16,266 bases of DNA from CAYXUG01 sp964468655 (lineage in GTDB: Bacteria; Fidelibacterota; Marinisomatia; Marinisomatales; CAYXUG01), in NCBI GenBank assembly GCA_964468655.1, contig CAYXUG010000049.1, positions 1 through 16,266 of the forward strand, read 5' to 3'. This document shows positions 5,801-15,173 of this stretch, piece by piece. The stretch's first letter is position 1. Every line of letters starts with the position of its first letter. The notes below the pieces were generated by a model. It was not told the DNA's origin. It worked only from the letters and a program-made list of their open reading frames with translations, and did no database searches. Position numbers and translations under genes: made by a program.

Positions 5801-7420
5801 ATGATGATTTCCATAAGAAAATCTCCAACACTTTTCCTAATCCTCATGGGTTTATTCCAATTCATTTTTAGTCAAGACAGTGGAGAAACATCTGTTCAAG
5901 GTGGAATCGGCGCTGTCACCATTGACGGCAAAGTATGGAATCAGATCGCAATCAGACCGGTGGTTCCGTTTTGGAAACTAGCAGTGGCGCTGGATATCGT
6001 CCTTTACATTGATGAGGATGGAAATATCAGAAAAGATGAATGGGACTTTTCATCGGGTAACGCCATTAAAAACACTATTGTGGATAAGATTTATTATATC
6101 CGGTATGGACAACCCAATGATCCGCTTTACATAAAAGTAGGCGCACTGGACAACGTTACGCTGGGATATGGTATTCTTGTGAATGGGTATTCCAACTCAA
6201 TACAATATCCGCAAGTGCGTAAAGTGGGATTGGATGCAAGAATGAAAAAATGGGGTGTTAGCGCTCAGGGATTTGTGAACGATTTTAAGGAGAATATCGG
6301 TCTTTCGGGGTTTAGAGTGAGCAAGCGACTTCCCGTTGGGTTCCATGCAGGCATTGCACTTGTTGTGGACAGGAATCAATTCCTCGGACTAAAGGACAGT
6401 GACGGTGATGGCAGGCCTGATCTCGTAGATGATTTTCCCGATTCGGACAATTATTGGCTCGATTCTGATGAAGATGGTTTGGCAGATACTGATCCAGATG
6501 AGATTGACCGTGATGGCGATGGTTTCCCTGATGTAAATAATTTGGATTCGATCCATGTGTGGTGGGATGATTTGGGTGCTGCTGTCGGTGTAGATTTTAG
6601 TGGAGAATCTTATTATGATTCTATTCCCGATAATGATATCCAATTAGACAATGAGCCGTTAAATGTGAAAACAGATTCCGATGGAATAGGCGGTATGAGC
6701 GTGGATGTCAGTTACCCTGTATTAACCGGTGGAAGTCTTAAACTGGATGTTTATGCCCAAATGGCAATGCTTATAGGAAAAACAACAAATCCCGCAAGCC
6801 CAACAGAAAAAGTAAATACCGGAGTTGGTATCGTTCCCGTTGGAATCGCGTCCTCTTTCGGTCCTGCGCGATTAAATGTGGAATACCGCATCATTCCGGG
6901 CAAGGGAAGATTTGAATTCGGCTACTGGAATAGGTCCTACGAAATTGAGCGGGCAACATTCCATCAATTTGGCAGCAATGTTGATGTAATGACCAAAGAG
7001 AGTAAACTGGGGGAATACGGAGGTCAAAACGGTATTTATGGAAGATTAGGAGTAGATATTGGCTCGCTCATAACTTTTGGTTCAGAGTATCAATATCTGA
7101 GAGGTGAAATTTGGAACGGCAATGAATTTGCGGAACAAAATAATCAAAGTCTCTTTGCAGCATTGAAACTCCAAAAAAAGATTTCCAAAATCAGCCGTGC
7201 AGAAATGTTTTATTACCAGAGAAATGTTCCAAACTTACTGGAGTTTGAAATGAACGAAAGTACGATTATGGGATACCGGGTGGGAATAGCGGTTTCCAGC
7301 GGTTTGGTTCTGAATTATGTATTCACACGGTCCTTTGTCGATTTGAACGGTGATGGTGTTATTTCCGGTGAGGGTGAAACGGTTAACATAACAACCATTG
7401 AAACATCCTTCAATTTCTGA
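5801..7420 (+). CDS. Outer-membrane beta-barrel protein with calcium-binding insert
   Basis: This is a 539-residue exported protein. Residues 1-24 form a signal peptide (SPTLFLILMGLFQFIF, probable cleavage before Q25). Many amphipathic strands alternate with turns, and the chain ends ETSFNF with a terminal Phe, the signal recognised by BAM. Residues about 199-247 hold repeated Asp-rich loops (DSDGDGRPD, DSDEDGLADTD, DRDGDGFPD) of the thrombospondin type 3 kind, which bind calcium. A further D-x-N-x-D loop (DLNGDGVISGEGE) sits at about 514-526, just before the last strand. The transported substrate cannot be told. ATG 5801 and ATG 5804 are equally possible, and neither has a clear ribosome-binding site. 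alaS begins 7 bp after its stop, and recX ends 59 bp upstream. Confidence 0.8.
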   Translation: MMISIRKSPTLFLILMGLFQFIFSQDSGETSVQGGIGAVTIDGKVWNQIAIRPVVPFWKLAVALDIVLYIDEDGNIRKDEWDFSSGNAIKNTIVDKIYYIRYGQPNDPLYIKVGALDNVTLGYGILVNGYSNSIQYPQVRKVGLDARMKKWGVSAQGFVNDFKENIGLSGFRVSKRLPVGFHAGIALVVDRNQFLGLKDSDGDGRPDLVDDFPDSDNYWLDSDEDGLADTDPDEIDRDGDGFPDVNNLDSIHVWWDDLGAAVGVDFSGESYYDSIPDNDIQLDNEPLNVKTDSDGIGGMSVDVSYPVLTGGSLKLDVYAQMAMLIGKTTNPASPTEKVNTGVGIVPVGIASSFGPARLNVEYRIIPGKGRFEFGYWNRSYEIERATFHQFGSNVDVMTKESKLGEYGGQNGIYGRLGVDIGSLITFGSEYQYLRGEIWNGNEFAEQNNQSLFAALKLQKKISKISRAEMFYYQRNVPNLLEFEMNESTIMGYRVGIAVSSGLVLNYVFTRSFVDLNGDGVISGEGETVNITTIETSFNF

Positions 7421-7427
7421 TTTTCAA

Positions 7428-10028
7428 ATGAAAGATTCAAATCAAATACGTCAGGACTTCATCAAATTCTTTGAAGACAAGGGTCATACATTCGTTCGGA
7501 GTTCATCCCTTGTACCGCAGGATGATCCCACACTTCTTTTCACCAATGCGGGGATGAACCAGTTTAAACATATTTTTCTGGGGAAAGAAAAACCCAAAGG
7601 TTCCCGGGCAGTCAATTCCCAGAAATGCATTCGCGTCAGCGGAAAGCATAATGATCTTGAAGAGGTTGGATACGATACATTCCACCATACCTTTTTCGAA
7701 ATGCTGGGCAACTGGTCATTCGGTGATTACTACAAGAAAGAAGCCATAACGTGGGCGTGGGAATTGATTACTGAAGTCTGGGGTCTTTCCAAAGATCGCC
7801 TGTGGGCAACGGTGTATGAGGATGATAACGAAGCAGAGGAATTGTGGAAAAATGTGACAGATATTTCACACGATCGTGTTTTGAAATGCGGGAAGAAAGA
7901 CAATTTCTGGGAAATGGGAAATACAGGCCCATGCGGTCCCTGCTCGGAAATTCACTATTACATCGGGGATGATCTTTCCAAACAGAGTAAAGATGGTGTT
8001 AATGTATCTGATCAGTACTGGGAATTGTGGAACCTCGTTTTTATCCAGAACAACAGAAATGTAAATGGTTCCCTGGAGGAACTACCCTCAAAACACGTTG
8101 ACACGGGTGCGGGATTGGAACGCATTACAGCCGTTCTGCAGAATGTAAAAAGCAATTATGATGCAGACTTATTTTTACCCATAATAGAGAAACTGGAAGC
8201 AATCACAAATACAAAATATTCAGATAATCTGGTAGCGTACCGTGCCATTGCCGACCACGTTCGGATGTTATCTTTTTCAATTTCTGATGGAATTCTTCCC
8301 TCAAATGAAGGTCGGGGGTATGTGGCACGGAGAATCCTGCGAAGGGCTGCCCGGTTCGGACACGAACTCGGTTTGAGCGAACCCTTCATTTTTCAACTGG
8401 TGGAGTCAGTTTCATCGAAAATGGGTGATATTTATCCGGAATTGAAAGATCGGCAAACACATGTGGAAAAAGTAATTAAAGCGGAAGAAGTCAGTTTTAA
8501 CGAAACACTGGACAGAGGACTTGAGCAATTCAATAAAATTAAGAAAGAATTGTCAGGAATTATTATCCCGGGTGTTGCTGCATTCCGGTTGTACGACACC
8601 TATGGATTCCCCGTTGATCTGACTGAACAGATTGCCAAAGAAAATAATTTAACTGTGGACGTGGATGGATTTGAGACAGAAATGAATTCCCAGAAACAAA
8701 GAGCCCGGGAAGGCGCTAAATTCAAACTTGATCAAGATAAGGCAGAGTGGGTTGAAATGACCAAAGGGAATGATTCAGAATTTTTGGGTTACTCTGAATT
8801 GGAATCTGAATCGATAATCAGAAAATATCAAAAGACGAATGGTAATATTTTGGTGATATTGGATAAAACGCCCTTTTACGGTGAACAGGGAGGGCAGATT
8901 GGTGATTCGGGGATTATGATCGGCGAAGGATTCCGGTTGAAAATTACAGATACAGTTAAGGATGGAAACACTTACATTCACATTGCCGAATTTAATGAAG
9001 GTGATTCCATAACGGCTGAAAAAGTGAAAGTCAAAGTTGACGGTGACCGCAGGCAGAATATTCGAAAAAATCACACGGCGACCCATCTTTTACATAAAGC
9101 GCTGAAACTGGTTATGGGAAAGCACGTTCAGCAGGCGGGATCATTGGTGCATCCTGATTATCTCCGTTTCGATTTTACCCATTATGAAAAGTCCACTGCC
9201 AAACAGCTTCGTGAAATTGAACAGATTGTCAATAGAGAAATTCTCATAAACACGCCGTTGGTGACGCATATAAAAGATTTTGATGAAGCCAGGAAAGAAG
9301 GCGCGGAGGCCATTTTTGAGGAAAAATACGGTGATACGGTAAGAATGGTACAAATTGCAGATTACTCAAAAGAATTGTGCGGTGGGACTCATGTGAATGC
9401 AACCGGGGATATCGGTTTTTTCAAGATTACGGAAGAATCGTCTTTGGCTTCCGGTGTGCGGCGGTTGTTTGCCGTGACCGGACCCGGCGCTGTGGATTAT
9501 GTCATGAGCGGACTTGATTCACTGTCAGAAATCCAGGAAATATTGAAATGCTCGAAAGATGATGTAGCAGAAAGAGTATCTGCTCTTTTGGATCAGAAAA
9601 AGAAACTGGAAAAAGACCTGAAAAAACGCCGTTCATCCGGTGAAGGAATTGAACTGAATAAAATCATCAGCGATGCCAAAACGGTTGGTGAATCAAAGAT
9701 AGTTTCCGCTCTTGTGGAAGCAGGCGACATGGATCATCTCAAATCAATCGGTGACCAAATTTTAAATTTGTTAAAATCAGGGGTGGGAATGATTGCATCG
9801 GGAATTGATGAAAAAGCAAATGTTGTCTGTGTTGCAACGAAAGATTTAATTGATAAAGGGATGAATGCGAGAGAAATTGCCGGTAAGTTTGGGGAAATTT
9901 TAGGCGGCGGCGGTGGAGGTAAAAATCATCTAGCAACCGCCGGTGGGAAAGATCCCGCTCAATTGCTCGGTGCATTAACAGAAATGGAATCTGAAGTGGT
10001 GGAAATGGTGAAAAATCTCAATGGATGA
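7428..10028 (+). CDS. alaS: Alanine-tRNA ligase
   Basis: This 866-residue, full-length AlaRS attaches alanine to tRNA-Ala in the cytoplasm. The N-terminus (FFEDKGHTFV, SSLVPQDDPTLLFTNAGMNQ) and FHHTFFEMLGNWSFGDY belong to the class II catalytic core. The editing domain carries the zinc ligands H-T-A-T-H (549-553) and C-G-G-T-H (651-655). A charged coiled coil (QKKKLEKDLKKRR) leads to the C-terminal DHHA1 domain, whose glycine-rich GGGGGGKNHLATAGG is intact. I chose ATG 7428. An upstream in-frame TTG at 7398 would overlap the barrel gene and add ten residues not seen in the family. The stop overlaps the gcvPB start by 8 nt, indicating translational coupling. Confidence 0.97.
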   Translation: MKDSNQIRQDFIKFFEDKGHTFVRSSSLVPQDDPTLLFTNAGMNQFKHIFLGKEKPKGSRAVNSQKCIRVSGKHNDLEEVGYDTFHHTFFEMLGNWSFGDYYKKEAITWAWELITEVWGLSKDRLWATVYEDDNEAEELWKNVTDISHDRVLKCGKKDNFWEMGNTGPCGPCSEIHYYIGDDLSKQSKDGVNVSDQYWELWNLVFIQNNRNVNGSLEELPSKHVDTGAGLERITAVLQNVKSNYDADLFLPIIEKLEAITNTKYSDNLVAYRAIADHVRMLSFSISDGILPSNEGRGYVARRILRRAARFGHELGLSEPFIFQLVESVSSKMGDIYPELKDRQTHVEKVIKAEEVSFNETLDRGLEQFNKIKKELSGIIIPGVAAFRLYDTYGFPVDLTEQIAKENNLTVDVDGFETEMNSQKQRAREGAKFKLDQDKAEWVEMTKGNDSEFLGYSELESESIIRKYQKTNGNILVILDKTPFYGEQGGQIGDSGIMIGEGFRLKITDTVKDGNTYIHIAEFNEGDSITAEKVKVKVDGDRRQNIRKNHTATHLLHKALKLVMGKHVQQAGSLVHPDYLRFDFTHYEKSTAKQLREIEQIVNREILINTPLVTHIKDFDEARKEGAEAIFEEKYGDTVRMVQIADYSKELCGGTHVNATGDIGFFKITEESSLASGVRRLFAVTGPGAVDYVMSGLDSLSEIQEILKCSKDDVAERVSALLDQKKKLEKDLKKRRSSGEGIELNKIISDAKTVGESKIVSALVEAGDMDHLKSIGDQILNLLKSGVGMIASGIDEKANVVCVATKDLIDKGMNAREIAGKFGEILGGGGGGKNHLATAGGKDPAQLLGALTEMESEVVEMVKNLNG

Positions 10029-11460
10029 ATATCTGATATTTCACAAAAGTCGTAAGGGAAAGGTTGGGTTCAGTCTGCCGAGAGTGGATGTTCCAGAAGT
10101 CAACCTTGATTCAATTTTTGATAAAGGAATATTGAGATCAAATTCAGCGAATTTGCCTGAAGTGTCCGAACCGGAAGTGGTTCGGCATTTTGTTAATCTG
10201 TCCACAAAAAACCACCACGTGGATAAGGATTTTTATCCCCTCGGCTCATGCACCATGAAATACAATCCCAAAGTGAATGACGCCATGGCGCAGCTCCCCG
10301 GAATTCAGGAATTGCATCCCCTACAGTCGGAAGAGACAATACAAGGTGCCTTGACAATTTTAGCAGGATTGGAAGACCAGCTTAAAAATATCACGGGGAT
10401 GAGCCGGTTTACGCTTCAGCCAAGCGCAGGATCACAGGGTGAACTGGTGGGTGTACTGATAATGAGAAAGTACCATAAAATTCATAACAACGATAAAACG
10501 GTTATTTTAATACCCGACACTGCTCATGGAACAAATCCCGCAAGTGTGTCCATGGGTGGATATGCCGTGAGACAGTTGAAATCCAATGAACGCGGCAGAG
10601 TTGATTTGGATGACCTCAAATCAAAGCTTTCAGATGATGTTGCCGGTATGATGCTCACACAACCCAACACATTGGGACTTTTTGAAACGGATATCAAGGA
10701 AATTATTCGACTGGTTCACAGTGTTGACGGACTCATGTATATGGACGGCGCAAACCTGAATGCACTGCTTGGAATTGTCCGGCCTGCTGACATGGGATTC
10801 GATATTGTTCATTTAAATCTCCATAAAACGTTCTCCACGCCACACGGAGGCGGAGGTCCCGGTGCCGGTCCCATTGGTGTTGTGGATAAATTAGCGGAAT
10901 TCCTGCCGGTTCCATTGGTCCAGGAGTCTAAAGGTAAGTACAGTTTGAATTACAATCTTCCCAATTCCGTAGGACAGGTTCACGCCTTTTTCGGCAATTT
11001 CGGAATTCTTGTAAGAGCATTCACCTATATAAGTCTGTTGGGTAAAGAGGGATTGAGAGAGATTTCCCGTCAGGCAATTTTGAATGCCAATTACCTCAAG
11101 CATAAACTGGAAGATATTTATGATGTTTACCGGGACGGCTCCTGCATGCACGAGTTTGTTCTGTCGGTGAAAAATCATAAATCCCGTGGCGCTTCTGCAT
11201 TAAATATCGGCAAGCGGTTGTTGGATTATGGATTTCATGCGCCCACTATTTATTTCCCCATCAGCGTGCCTGAAGCCATGATGATTGAACCGACAGAATC
11301 CGAATCCAAAGACAACATTGACCGTTTTGCAGACGCTATGAGAAAAATCCATGATGAGAGTGAGGAGACTCTGAAAGAAGCTCCCGTTTCAACTCCTGTC
11401 CGCAGGTTGGATGAAGTTACAGCCAATCGTAATCCCGATTTAAGATATCAATCAAGTTGA
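10021..11460 (+). CDS. gcvPB: Glycine dehydrogenase (decarboxylating) subunit 2, P protein
   Basis: This 479-residue protein is the C-terminal half of the split P protein of the glycine cleavage system. It decarboxylates glycine and passes the aminomethyl group to lipoyl-H protein. The family landmarks are FYPLGSCTMKYNPK near the N-terminus, LQPSAGSQGE, IPDTAHGTNPAS, MYMDGANLNA, and the PLP site LNLHKTFSTPHGGGGPG with Lys269 as the Schiff-base lysine. The partner gcvPA normally lies directly upstream, but alaS is there instead. gcvPA, gcvT and gcvH are not in the window, so P1 must be encoded elsewhere. The start overlaps the end of alaS by 8 nt, and the TGA overlaps the next gene's TTG. Confidence 0.96.
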   Translation: MDEYLIFHKSRKGKVGFSLPRVDVPEVNLDSIFDKGILRSNSANLPEVSEPEVVRHFVNLSTKNHHVDKDFYPLGSCTMKYNPKVNDAMAQLPGIQELHPLQSEETIQGALTILAGLEDQLKNITGMSRFTLQPSAGSQGELVGVLIMRKYHKIHNNDKTVILIPDTAHGTNPASVSMGGYAVRQLKSNERGRVDLDDLKSKLSDDVAGMMLTQPNTLGLFETDIKEIIRLVHSVDGLMYMDGANLNALLGIVRPADMGFDIVHLNLHKTFSTPHGGGGPGAGPIGVVDKLAEFLPVPLVQESKGKYSLNYNLPNSVGQVHAFFGNFGILVRAFTYISLLGKEGLREISRQAILNANYLKHKLEDIYDVYRDGSCMHEFVLSVKNHKSRGASALNIGKRLLDYGFHAPTIYFPISVPEAMMIEPTESESKDNIDRFADAMRKIHDESEETLKEAPVSTPVRRLDEVTANRNPDLRYQSS

Positions 11461-11894
11461 ACACGGTACAGAGTGGTAACAGGATACTCGTTTCCTTGGA
11501 ACGGGGTGAACCAATCATGAAATCGTTTACAGATCTTGCTGCGGAAATGAAACTGAAATTTGCGGAGTTTTCCGGTATCGGCGCAGTAATGGATGTAACT
11601 CTCGGATACTATGATTTCACTCAAAAAACGTATTTAAAGAAACAGTTTAACGAAAACTATGAACTTATTTCCTGCATGGGTAATATCACTTACAAAGATG
11701 GATCGCCATTCGTTCATGCCCACGTTGCCATGGGGGATCGGGAATACCGGCTCTACGGTGGGCATTTGTTTGAAGCCACCATTGCGGTGGTGGGAGAATT
11801 CAGTTTGATTCCCGGAGATGTGAAGGTTGAAAGAGTGATGAATGAAGATGTTGAATTAGCTGTCTGGAATTTAAAAGGATGCTCCATTGAGTGA
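11457..11894 (+). CDS. PPC/DUF296-domain protein
   Basis: This 145-residue protein is a single PPC (DUF296) domain. It shows the typical pattern: NRILVSLERGEPI, a helix, FSGIGAVMDVTLGYYD, ITYKDGSPFVHAHVAMGD and YGGHLFEATIAVVGEF. Bacterial members form trimers with a histidine-lined pocket, possibly a metal site, and their function is mostly unknown. In plants the domain accompanies AT-hook proteins. The start is TTG at 11457, overlapping the gcvPB stop as TTGA. No ATG or GTG gives a complete first strand, and the ATG at 11517 would remove it. No Shine-Dalgarno sequence is seen, so reinitiation from gcvPB is likely. ridA starts within its last codons. Confidence 0.82.
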   Translation: MNTVQSGNRILVSLERGEPIMKSFTDLAAEMKLKFAEFSGIGAVMDVTLGYYDFTQKTYLKKQFNENYELISCMGNITYKDGSPFVHAHVAMGDREYRLYGGHLFEATIAVVGEFSLIPGDVKVERVMNEDVELAVWNLKGCSIE

Positions 11895-12276
11895 CAGAAG
11901 AGTAATAACGTCATATAAAGCGCCTTCTGCGGTGGGACCTTACAACCAGGCAATTGCTTCCGGAGAATTTATATTTACAGCGGGACAGATACCTCTCAAT
12001 CCCGAAACGGGCAGAATAATTGAAGGCGACTTTAAAGAGCAGGTGAGACAGGTACTCCACAATATTTCTGAAATACTTCATGAGGCACACAGTGATCTTG
12101 AACATGTGGTTAAATTGACCGTATTTCTTACTGAAATGTATCGTTTCCAGGATTTGAATAATGTTTTTAAGGAATTCTTCTCTTTCGATCCGCCGGCTCG
12201 ATCGGTTGTTGAAGTATCTAAATTGCCGTTGAGCGCTGAGGTAGAAATTGAGTGCATTGCGGTGAGGAAGAAATAA
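11887..12276 (+). CDS. ridA: RidA-family enamine/imine deaminase
   Basis: This 129-residue protein is of normal RidA length. RidA hydrolyses reactive 2-aminoacrylate and related imines released by PLP enzymes, protecting other PLP enzymes from damage. The signature motifs are present: APSAVGPYNQAI near the N-terminus, GQIPLNPETGRI, VKLTVFLTEMYRFQDLN, and PPARSVVEVSKLPLSAEVEIECIA. The last contains the Arg that binds substrate carboxylate and the Glu before C-I-A. The start is TTG at 11887, supported by AAGGA at 11875-11879 seven bases upstream, and it overlaps the DUF296 stop by 8 nt. It is the last gene of the run, with a terminator about 106 bp downstream. Confidence 0.95.
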   Translation: MSDRRVITSYKAPSAVGPYNQAIASGEFIFTAGQIPLNPETGRIIEGDFKEQVRQVLHNISEILHEAHSDLEHVVKLTVFLTEMYRFQDLNNVFKEFFSFDPPARSVVEVSKLPLSAEVEIECIAVRKK

Positions 12277-12381
12277 CTCCTCTATTATTTTGATCCTCTA
12301 TTTATCAAAACAATTATCAGTTATTTGTCATTCCCTGCCTTGCTGTATACAGAGGATGATACGCTTTAAATGATTATTAAT

Positions 12382-12410
12382 AAAAGGCAATACATCATTG
12401 TCTTTTTTTT
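12382..12410 (+). terminator. Rho-independent terminator after ridA
   Basis: The stem GGCAAT (12386-12391) pairs with ATTGTC (12397-12402), including one G-U pair, around a 5-nt loop. It is extended by AAAA at 12382-12385 against the first of eight Ts at 12403-12410. Position and form fit the end of the alaS-gcvPB-DUF296-ridA transcript. Confidence 0.75.
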
Positions 12411-12512
12411 GTTTGAGCATTAGATTCAGAGGATGTAGAAATAAGGATATTATTATTATCATTTTAAATGAGGGAGGAATAATTAAAACAGCAATATTTA
12501 ACTACCTTCGGT
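12411..12512 (+). promoter_or_regulatory. Leader region of hsdR
   Basis: This AT-rich stretch between the ridA terminator and hsdR should carry the hsdR promoter. A strong Shine-Dalgarno-like AGGGAGGA at 12471-12478 lies 34 bp before the hsdR ATG, too far to serve it. It sits inside a four-codon frame, ATG 12468 to TAA 12480-12482. No clear -10/-35 pair was found. Confidence 0.3.
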
Positions 12513-15020
12513 ATGCAACAAAAAGAAGCACAATCACGAATAAAGATAAATAAACTCCTGGAGGATGCAGGCTGGCGGTTCTTTGATGATGAGAATGGTC
12601 GAGCCAATATCCAATTGGAGCAGGGTGTTTCAACCACCCAACAGGATATTGATGCATTCGGCGAAGACTTTGAAAAAACTCGTAAGGGCTACATTGATTT
12701 TCTCCTTTTGGATGACATTGGTTTTCCATTGGTTGTATTGGAAGCTAAACGGGAAGAATTAGAACCTTTATATGCCAAAGAGCAAGCCCGTGAATATACT
12801 CAATCCATCAATGTTCGCTATGTAATTCTATCAAATGGAAATCTGCACTACTTCTGGGATATGGAAGTAGGGAATCCCACTATCATTACCCAATTCCCGA
12901 CGCAGAAATCGCTTCAAAGCCATTCCACTTTTGAACCGAATCCCGAAGCGTTTGTTAATGAACTATTGGAAGAAGACTTTGTAGCCAAGACACAGAAACC
13001 AGATTATGCCACCGATCCACGCTGGTTAGATGAAGATCAAAAGAAAGATTTCATCAAAGAGAATGGACTAATGTTCTTACGGGAATACCAGCTTAATGCG
13101 GTGAAATCCATTCAGAAGGCTGTTGGTGATGGGGAAAACCGTTTCCTGTTTGAGATGGCGACAGGGACGGGGAAAACGCTCATCGCTGCTGCTGTAATTA
13201 AATTGTTCTTACGCACCAGCAACACCAAGCGTGTACTGTTCCTTGTGGATAGGCTGGAATTGGAAGACCAAGCCTGGAAAGCTTTTACCCGCTACCTTAA
13301 GAATGATTACCAGACTTTTATCTACAAACAGCACAGACAAGACTGGAATAATGCTGAAATTGTCGTAACCACAGTTCAATCGTTGAATGACAAGTATGCT
13401 CAGCTGTTTTCACCAACTGATTTTGACTTAATCATTTCTGATGAGGCACACCGTTCGATTGGCGGTAATGCCAGGGCGGTATTTGAGTATTTTACTGGCT
13501 ATAAACTGGGATTAACTGCCACACCCAAGGATTACCTGAAAAACATCGCGGATATTGATGACAGGGACCCCAGAGAGATTGAACGGCGTTTATTGCTGGA
13601 TACGTACAAAACATTTGGCTGTGAATCAGGTGAACCCACATTCCGTTATTCATTGCTGAAGGGTGTTAGAGATGGCTATTTGATTAATCCAATAGTTGCC
13701 GATGCCAGAACTGAAATCACAACTCAATTATTATCTGACCAGGGATATTCCGTAGTGACTATCAATGAAGAAGGTGATGAAGTGGAAGTATTCTATACAC
13801 ATCGAAATTTTGAGCGAAAATTCTTTTCCAAAAAGACCAATATGGAGTTTTGTAAAACATTTATGGAAAATGCCCTCCCTGATCCCATTAGTGGTGAAAT
13901 TGGAAAATCCCTTATTTTTTGTGTGAGTCAAAAACATGCGTCTAAAATCACCCAAATATTGAATGAGTTCGCCCACAAAGTTTATCCGGGGAAATACAAA
14001 TCAGATTTTGCAGTTCAGGTTACATCCAGTATTCCCAATGCACAGCAATTTACTATCAATTATGCTAACAATAATCTAAATGGACAATCCAAATGGTTGG
14101 ACACATATAAATCCAGCAGAACCCGTGTGTGCGTTACAGTGGGAATGATGACCACAGGCTACGATTGTGAAGACATCCTGAACTTGTGCTTAATGCGACC
14201 CATATTCTCACCTACAGACTTTGTGCAGATTAAAGGTCGCGGGACACGAACCTATACCTTCAACTATAAAGAGAAAACAGATTTGGGTGACATTGAAGAA
14301 CGGAAAGTTGATAAAGATAAGTTCAAAATTTTCGACTATTTTGCAAACTTTGAATACTTTGAAGAGAAGTACAATTATGATGAAGTTTTAAAAGTCCAGA
14401 TTTCTAAACCAAGCAAACCTACGAATGGGTTTGCACCAGTTTATACCGATGAATTCAAGAGTATTATTCCTGACCCATTGAAAACGATGAAAGTAAGTGA
14501 AATAGGCCTTGAAGGTATGAAAATAGACCGTATGATGTTTGGTCATTTCTCCGAGGAAATCAGGAAGCACGACATAGTTAAGAACTGGGTGATGGAGGGA
14601 AATTTCAAGGCAGCAGAACAATATTTAAGGGAAAAAATATTTGATAAACCAGAAGAATACTACAACCTTGATAAATTACAGAAATCTACACAGATTGACC
14701 GCAAACTCACCATACGGGAAATACTTGAGAAGGTTTTCAATCTCATCCCCAAATTCAAAACCAAAGAAGATTTACTGAATGAGGAATGTGATAAATTCAT
14801 TTCGATTTACAAACCGGCGATGGAGTTCATCCTGCCCATTAAGAATTTCTTGAAGGTATATATTAGCGACCCATTTGTGCGGGATGTAATTAAATCGGGA
14901 GAATATGCTAAACTGGCTACCAGTCCTGTTCAAAATGATTTCAGAGCCTTGAATAACGAGTGGCGGGAACGGATACCACTTTATGTAAGGGATTATGTAA
15001 ATATTGGGAGTTTTCAATAA
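12513..15020 (+). CDS. hsdR: Type I restriction enzyme, R (motor/nuclease) subunit
   Basis: This 835-residue subunit cuts DNA after ATP-driven translocation as part of an HsdR2-M2-S1 complex. The N-terminal nuclease domain has the PD-(D/E)xK core, with Asp62 in GYIDFLLL and Glu77-Ala-Lys79 in VVLEAKRE. The helicase motor has Walker A ATGTGKT (216-222), the DEAH box at 310-313 (ISDEAHRS), GLTATP, and the later motif QIKGRGTRTY. A C-terminal domain (about 640-835) joins the rest of the complex. The length and motif order fit the EcoEI-like class rather than the larger EcoKI type. ATG 12513 is the first start after an in-frame TAA at 12480, although no nearby Shine-Dalgarno sequence is seen. All catalytic motifs are intact. 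hsdM follows after an 858-bp interruption. Confidence 0.95.
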   Translation: MQQKEAQSRIKINKLLEDAGWRFFDDENGRANIQLEQGVSTTQQDIDAFGEDFEKTRKGYIDFLLLDDIGFPLVVLEAKREELEPLYAKEQAREYTQSINVRYVILSNGNLHYFWDMEVGNPTIITQFPTQKSLQSHSTFEPNPEAFVNELLEEDFVAKTQKPDYATDPRWLDEDQKKDFIKENGLMFLREYQLNAVKSIQKAVGDGENRFLFEMATGTGKTLIAAAVIKLFLRTSNTKRVLFLVDRLELEDQAWKAFTRYLKNDYQTFIYKQHRQDWNNAEIVVTTVQSLNDKYAQLFSPTDFDLIISDEAHRSIGGNARAVFEYFTGYKLGLTATPKDYLKNIADIDDRDPREIERRLLLDTYKTFGCESGEPTFRYSLLKGVRDGYLINPIVADARTEITTQLLSDQGYSVVTINEEGDEVEVFYTHRNFERKFFSKKTNMEFCKTFMENALPDPISGEIGKSLIFCVSQKHASKITQILNEFAHKVYPGKYKSDFAVQVTSSIPNAQQFTINYANNNLNGQSKWLDTYKSSRTRVCVTVGMMTTGYDCEDILNLCLMRPIFSPTDFVQIKGRGTRTYTFNYKEKTDLGDIEERKVDKDKFKIFDYFANFEYFEEKYNYDEVLKVQISKPSKPTNGFAPVYTDEFKSIIPDPLKTMKVSEIGLEGMKIDRMMFGHFSEEIRKHDIVKNWVMEGNFKAAEQYLREKIFDKPEEYYNLDKLQKSTQIDRKLTIREILEKVFNLIPKFKTKEDLLNEECDKFISIYKPAMEFILPIKNFLKVYISDPFVRDVIKSGEYAKLATSPVQNDFRALNNEWRERIPLYVRDYVNIGSFQ

Positions 15021-15165
15021 CACTGTGAACGGCGTAATTGTTTTTGTAGATTTGAACACCCCAATCCTGAAGGATTGGGTTAATATAGATATTAGGATAG
15101 CCCAGCTGTTAACGGCTGGGGATATGAAACAAACTAAAAACCATAAAAGGGTATTCATACCCTTT
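15021..15165. repeat. Composite hairpin module 1
   Basis: The module reads, in order: a degraded GTGAACGGCG arm (15025-15034); hairpin A, CCCAATCC-TGAA-GGATTGGG (15060-15079); hairpin B, CCCAGC/GCTGGG (15101-15120); and hairpin C, a 9-bp stem AAAGGGTAT/ATACCCTTT (15146-15165). Hairpin C ends 8 bp before the transposase ATG and could control its translation. Confidence 0.8.
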
Positions 15166-15173
15166 ATTAAATA

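Noticed and set aside
7398..7427. An upstream TTG start for alaS
   Set aside because: The ten extra residues are not family-like and lie in the end of the barrel gene. ATG 7428 gives the standard AlaRS N-terminus.
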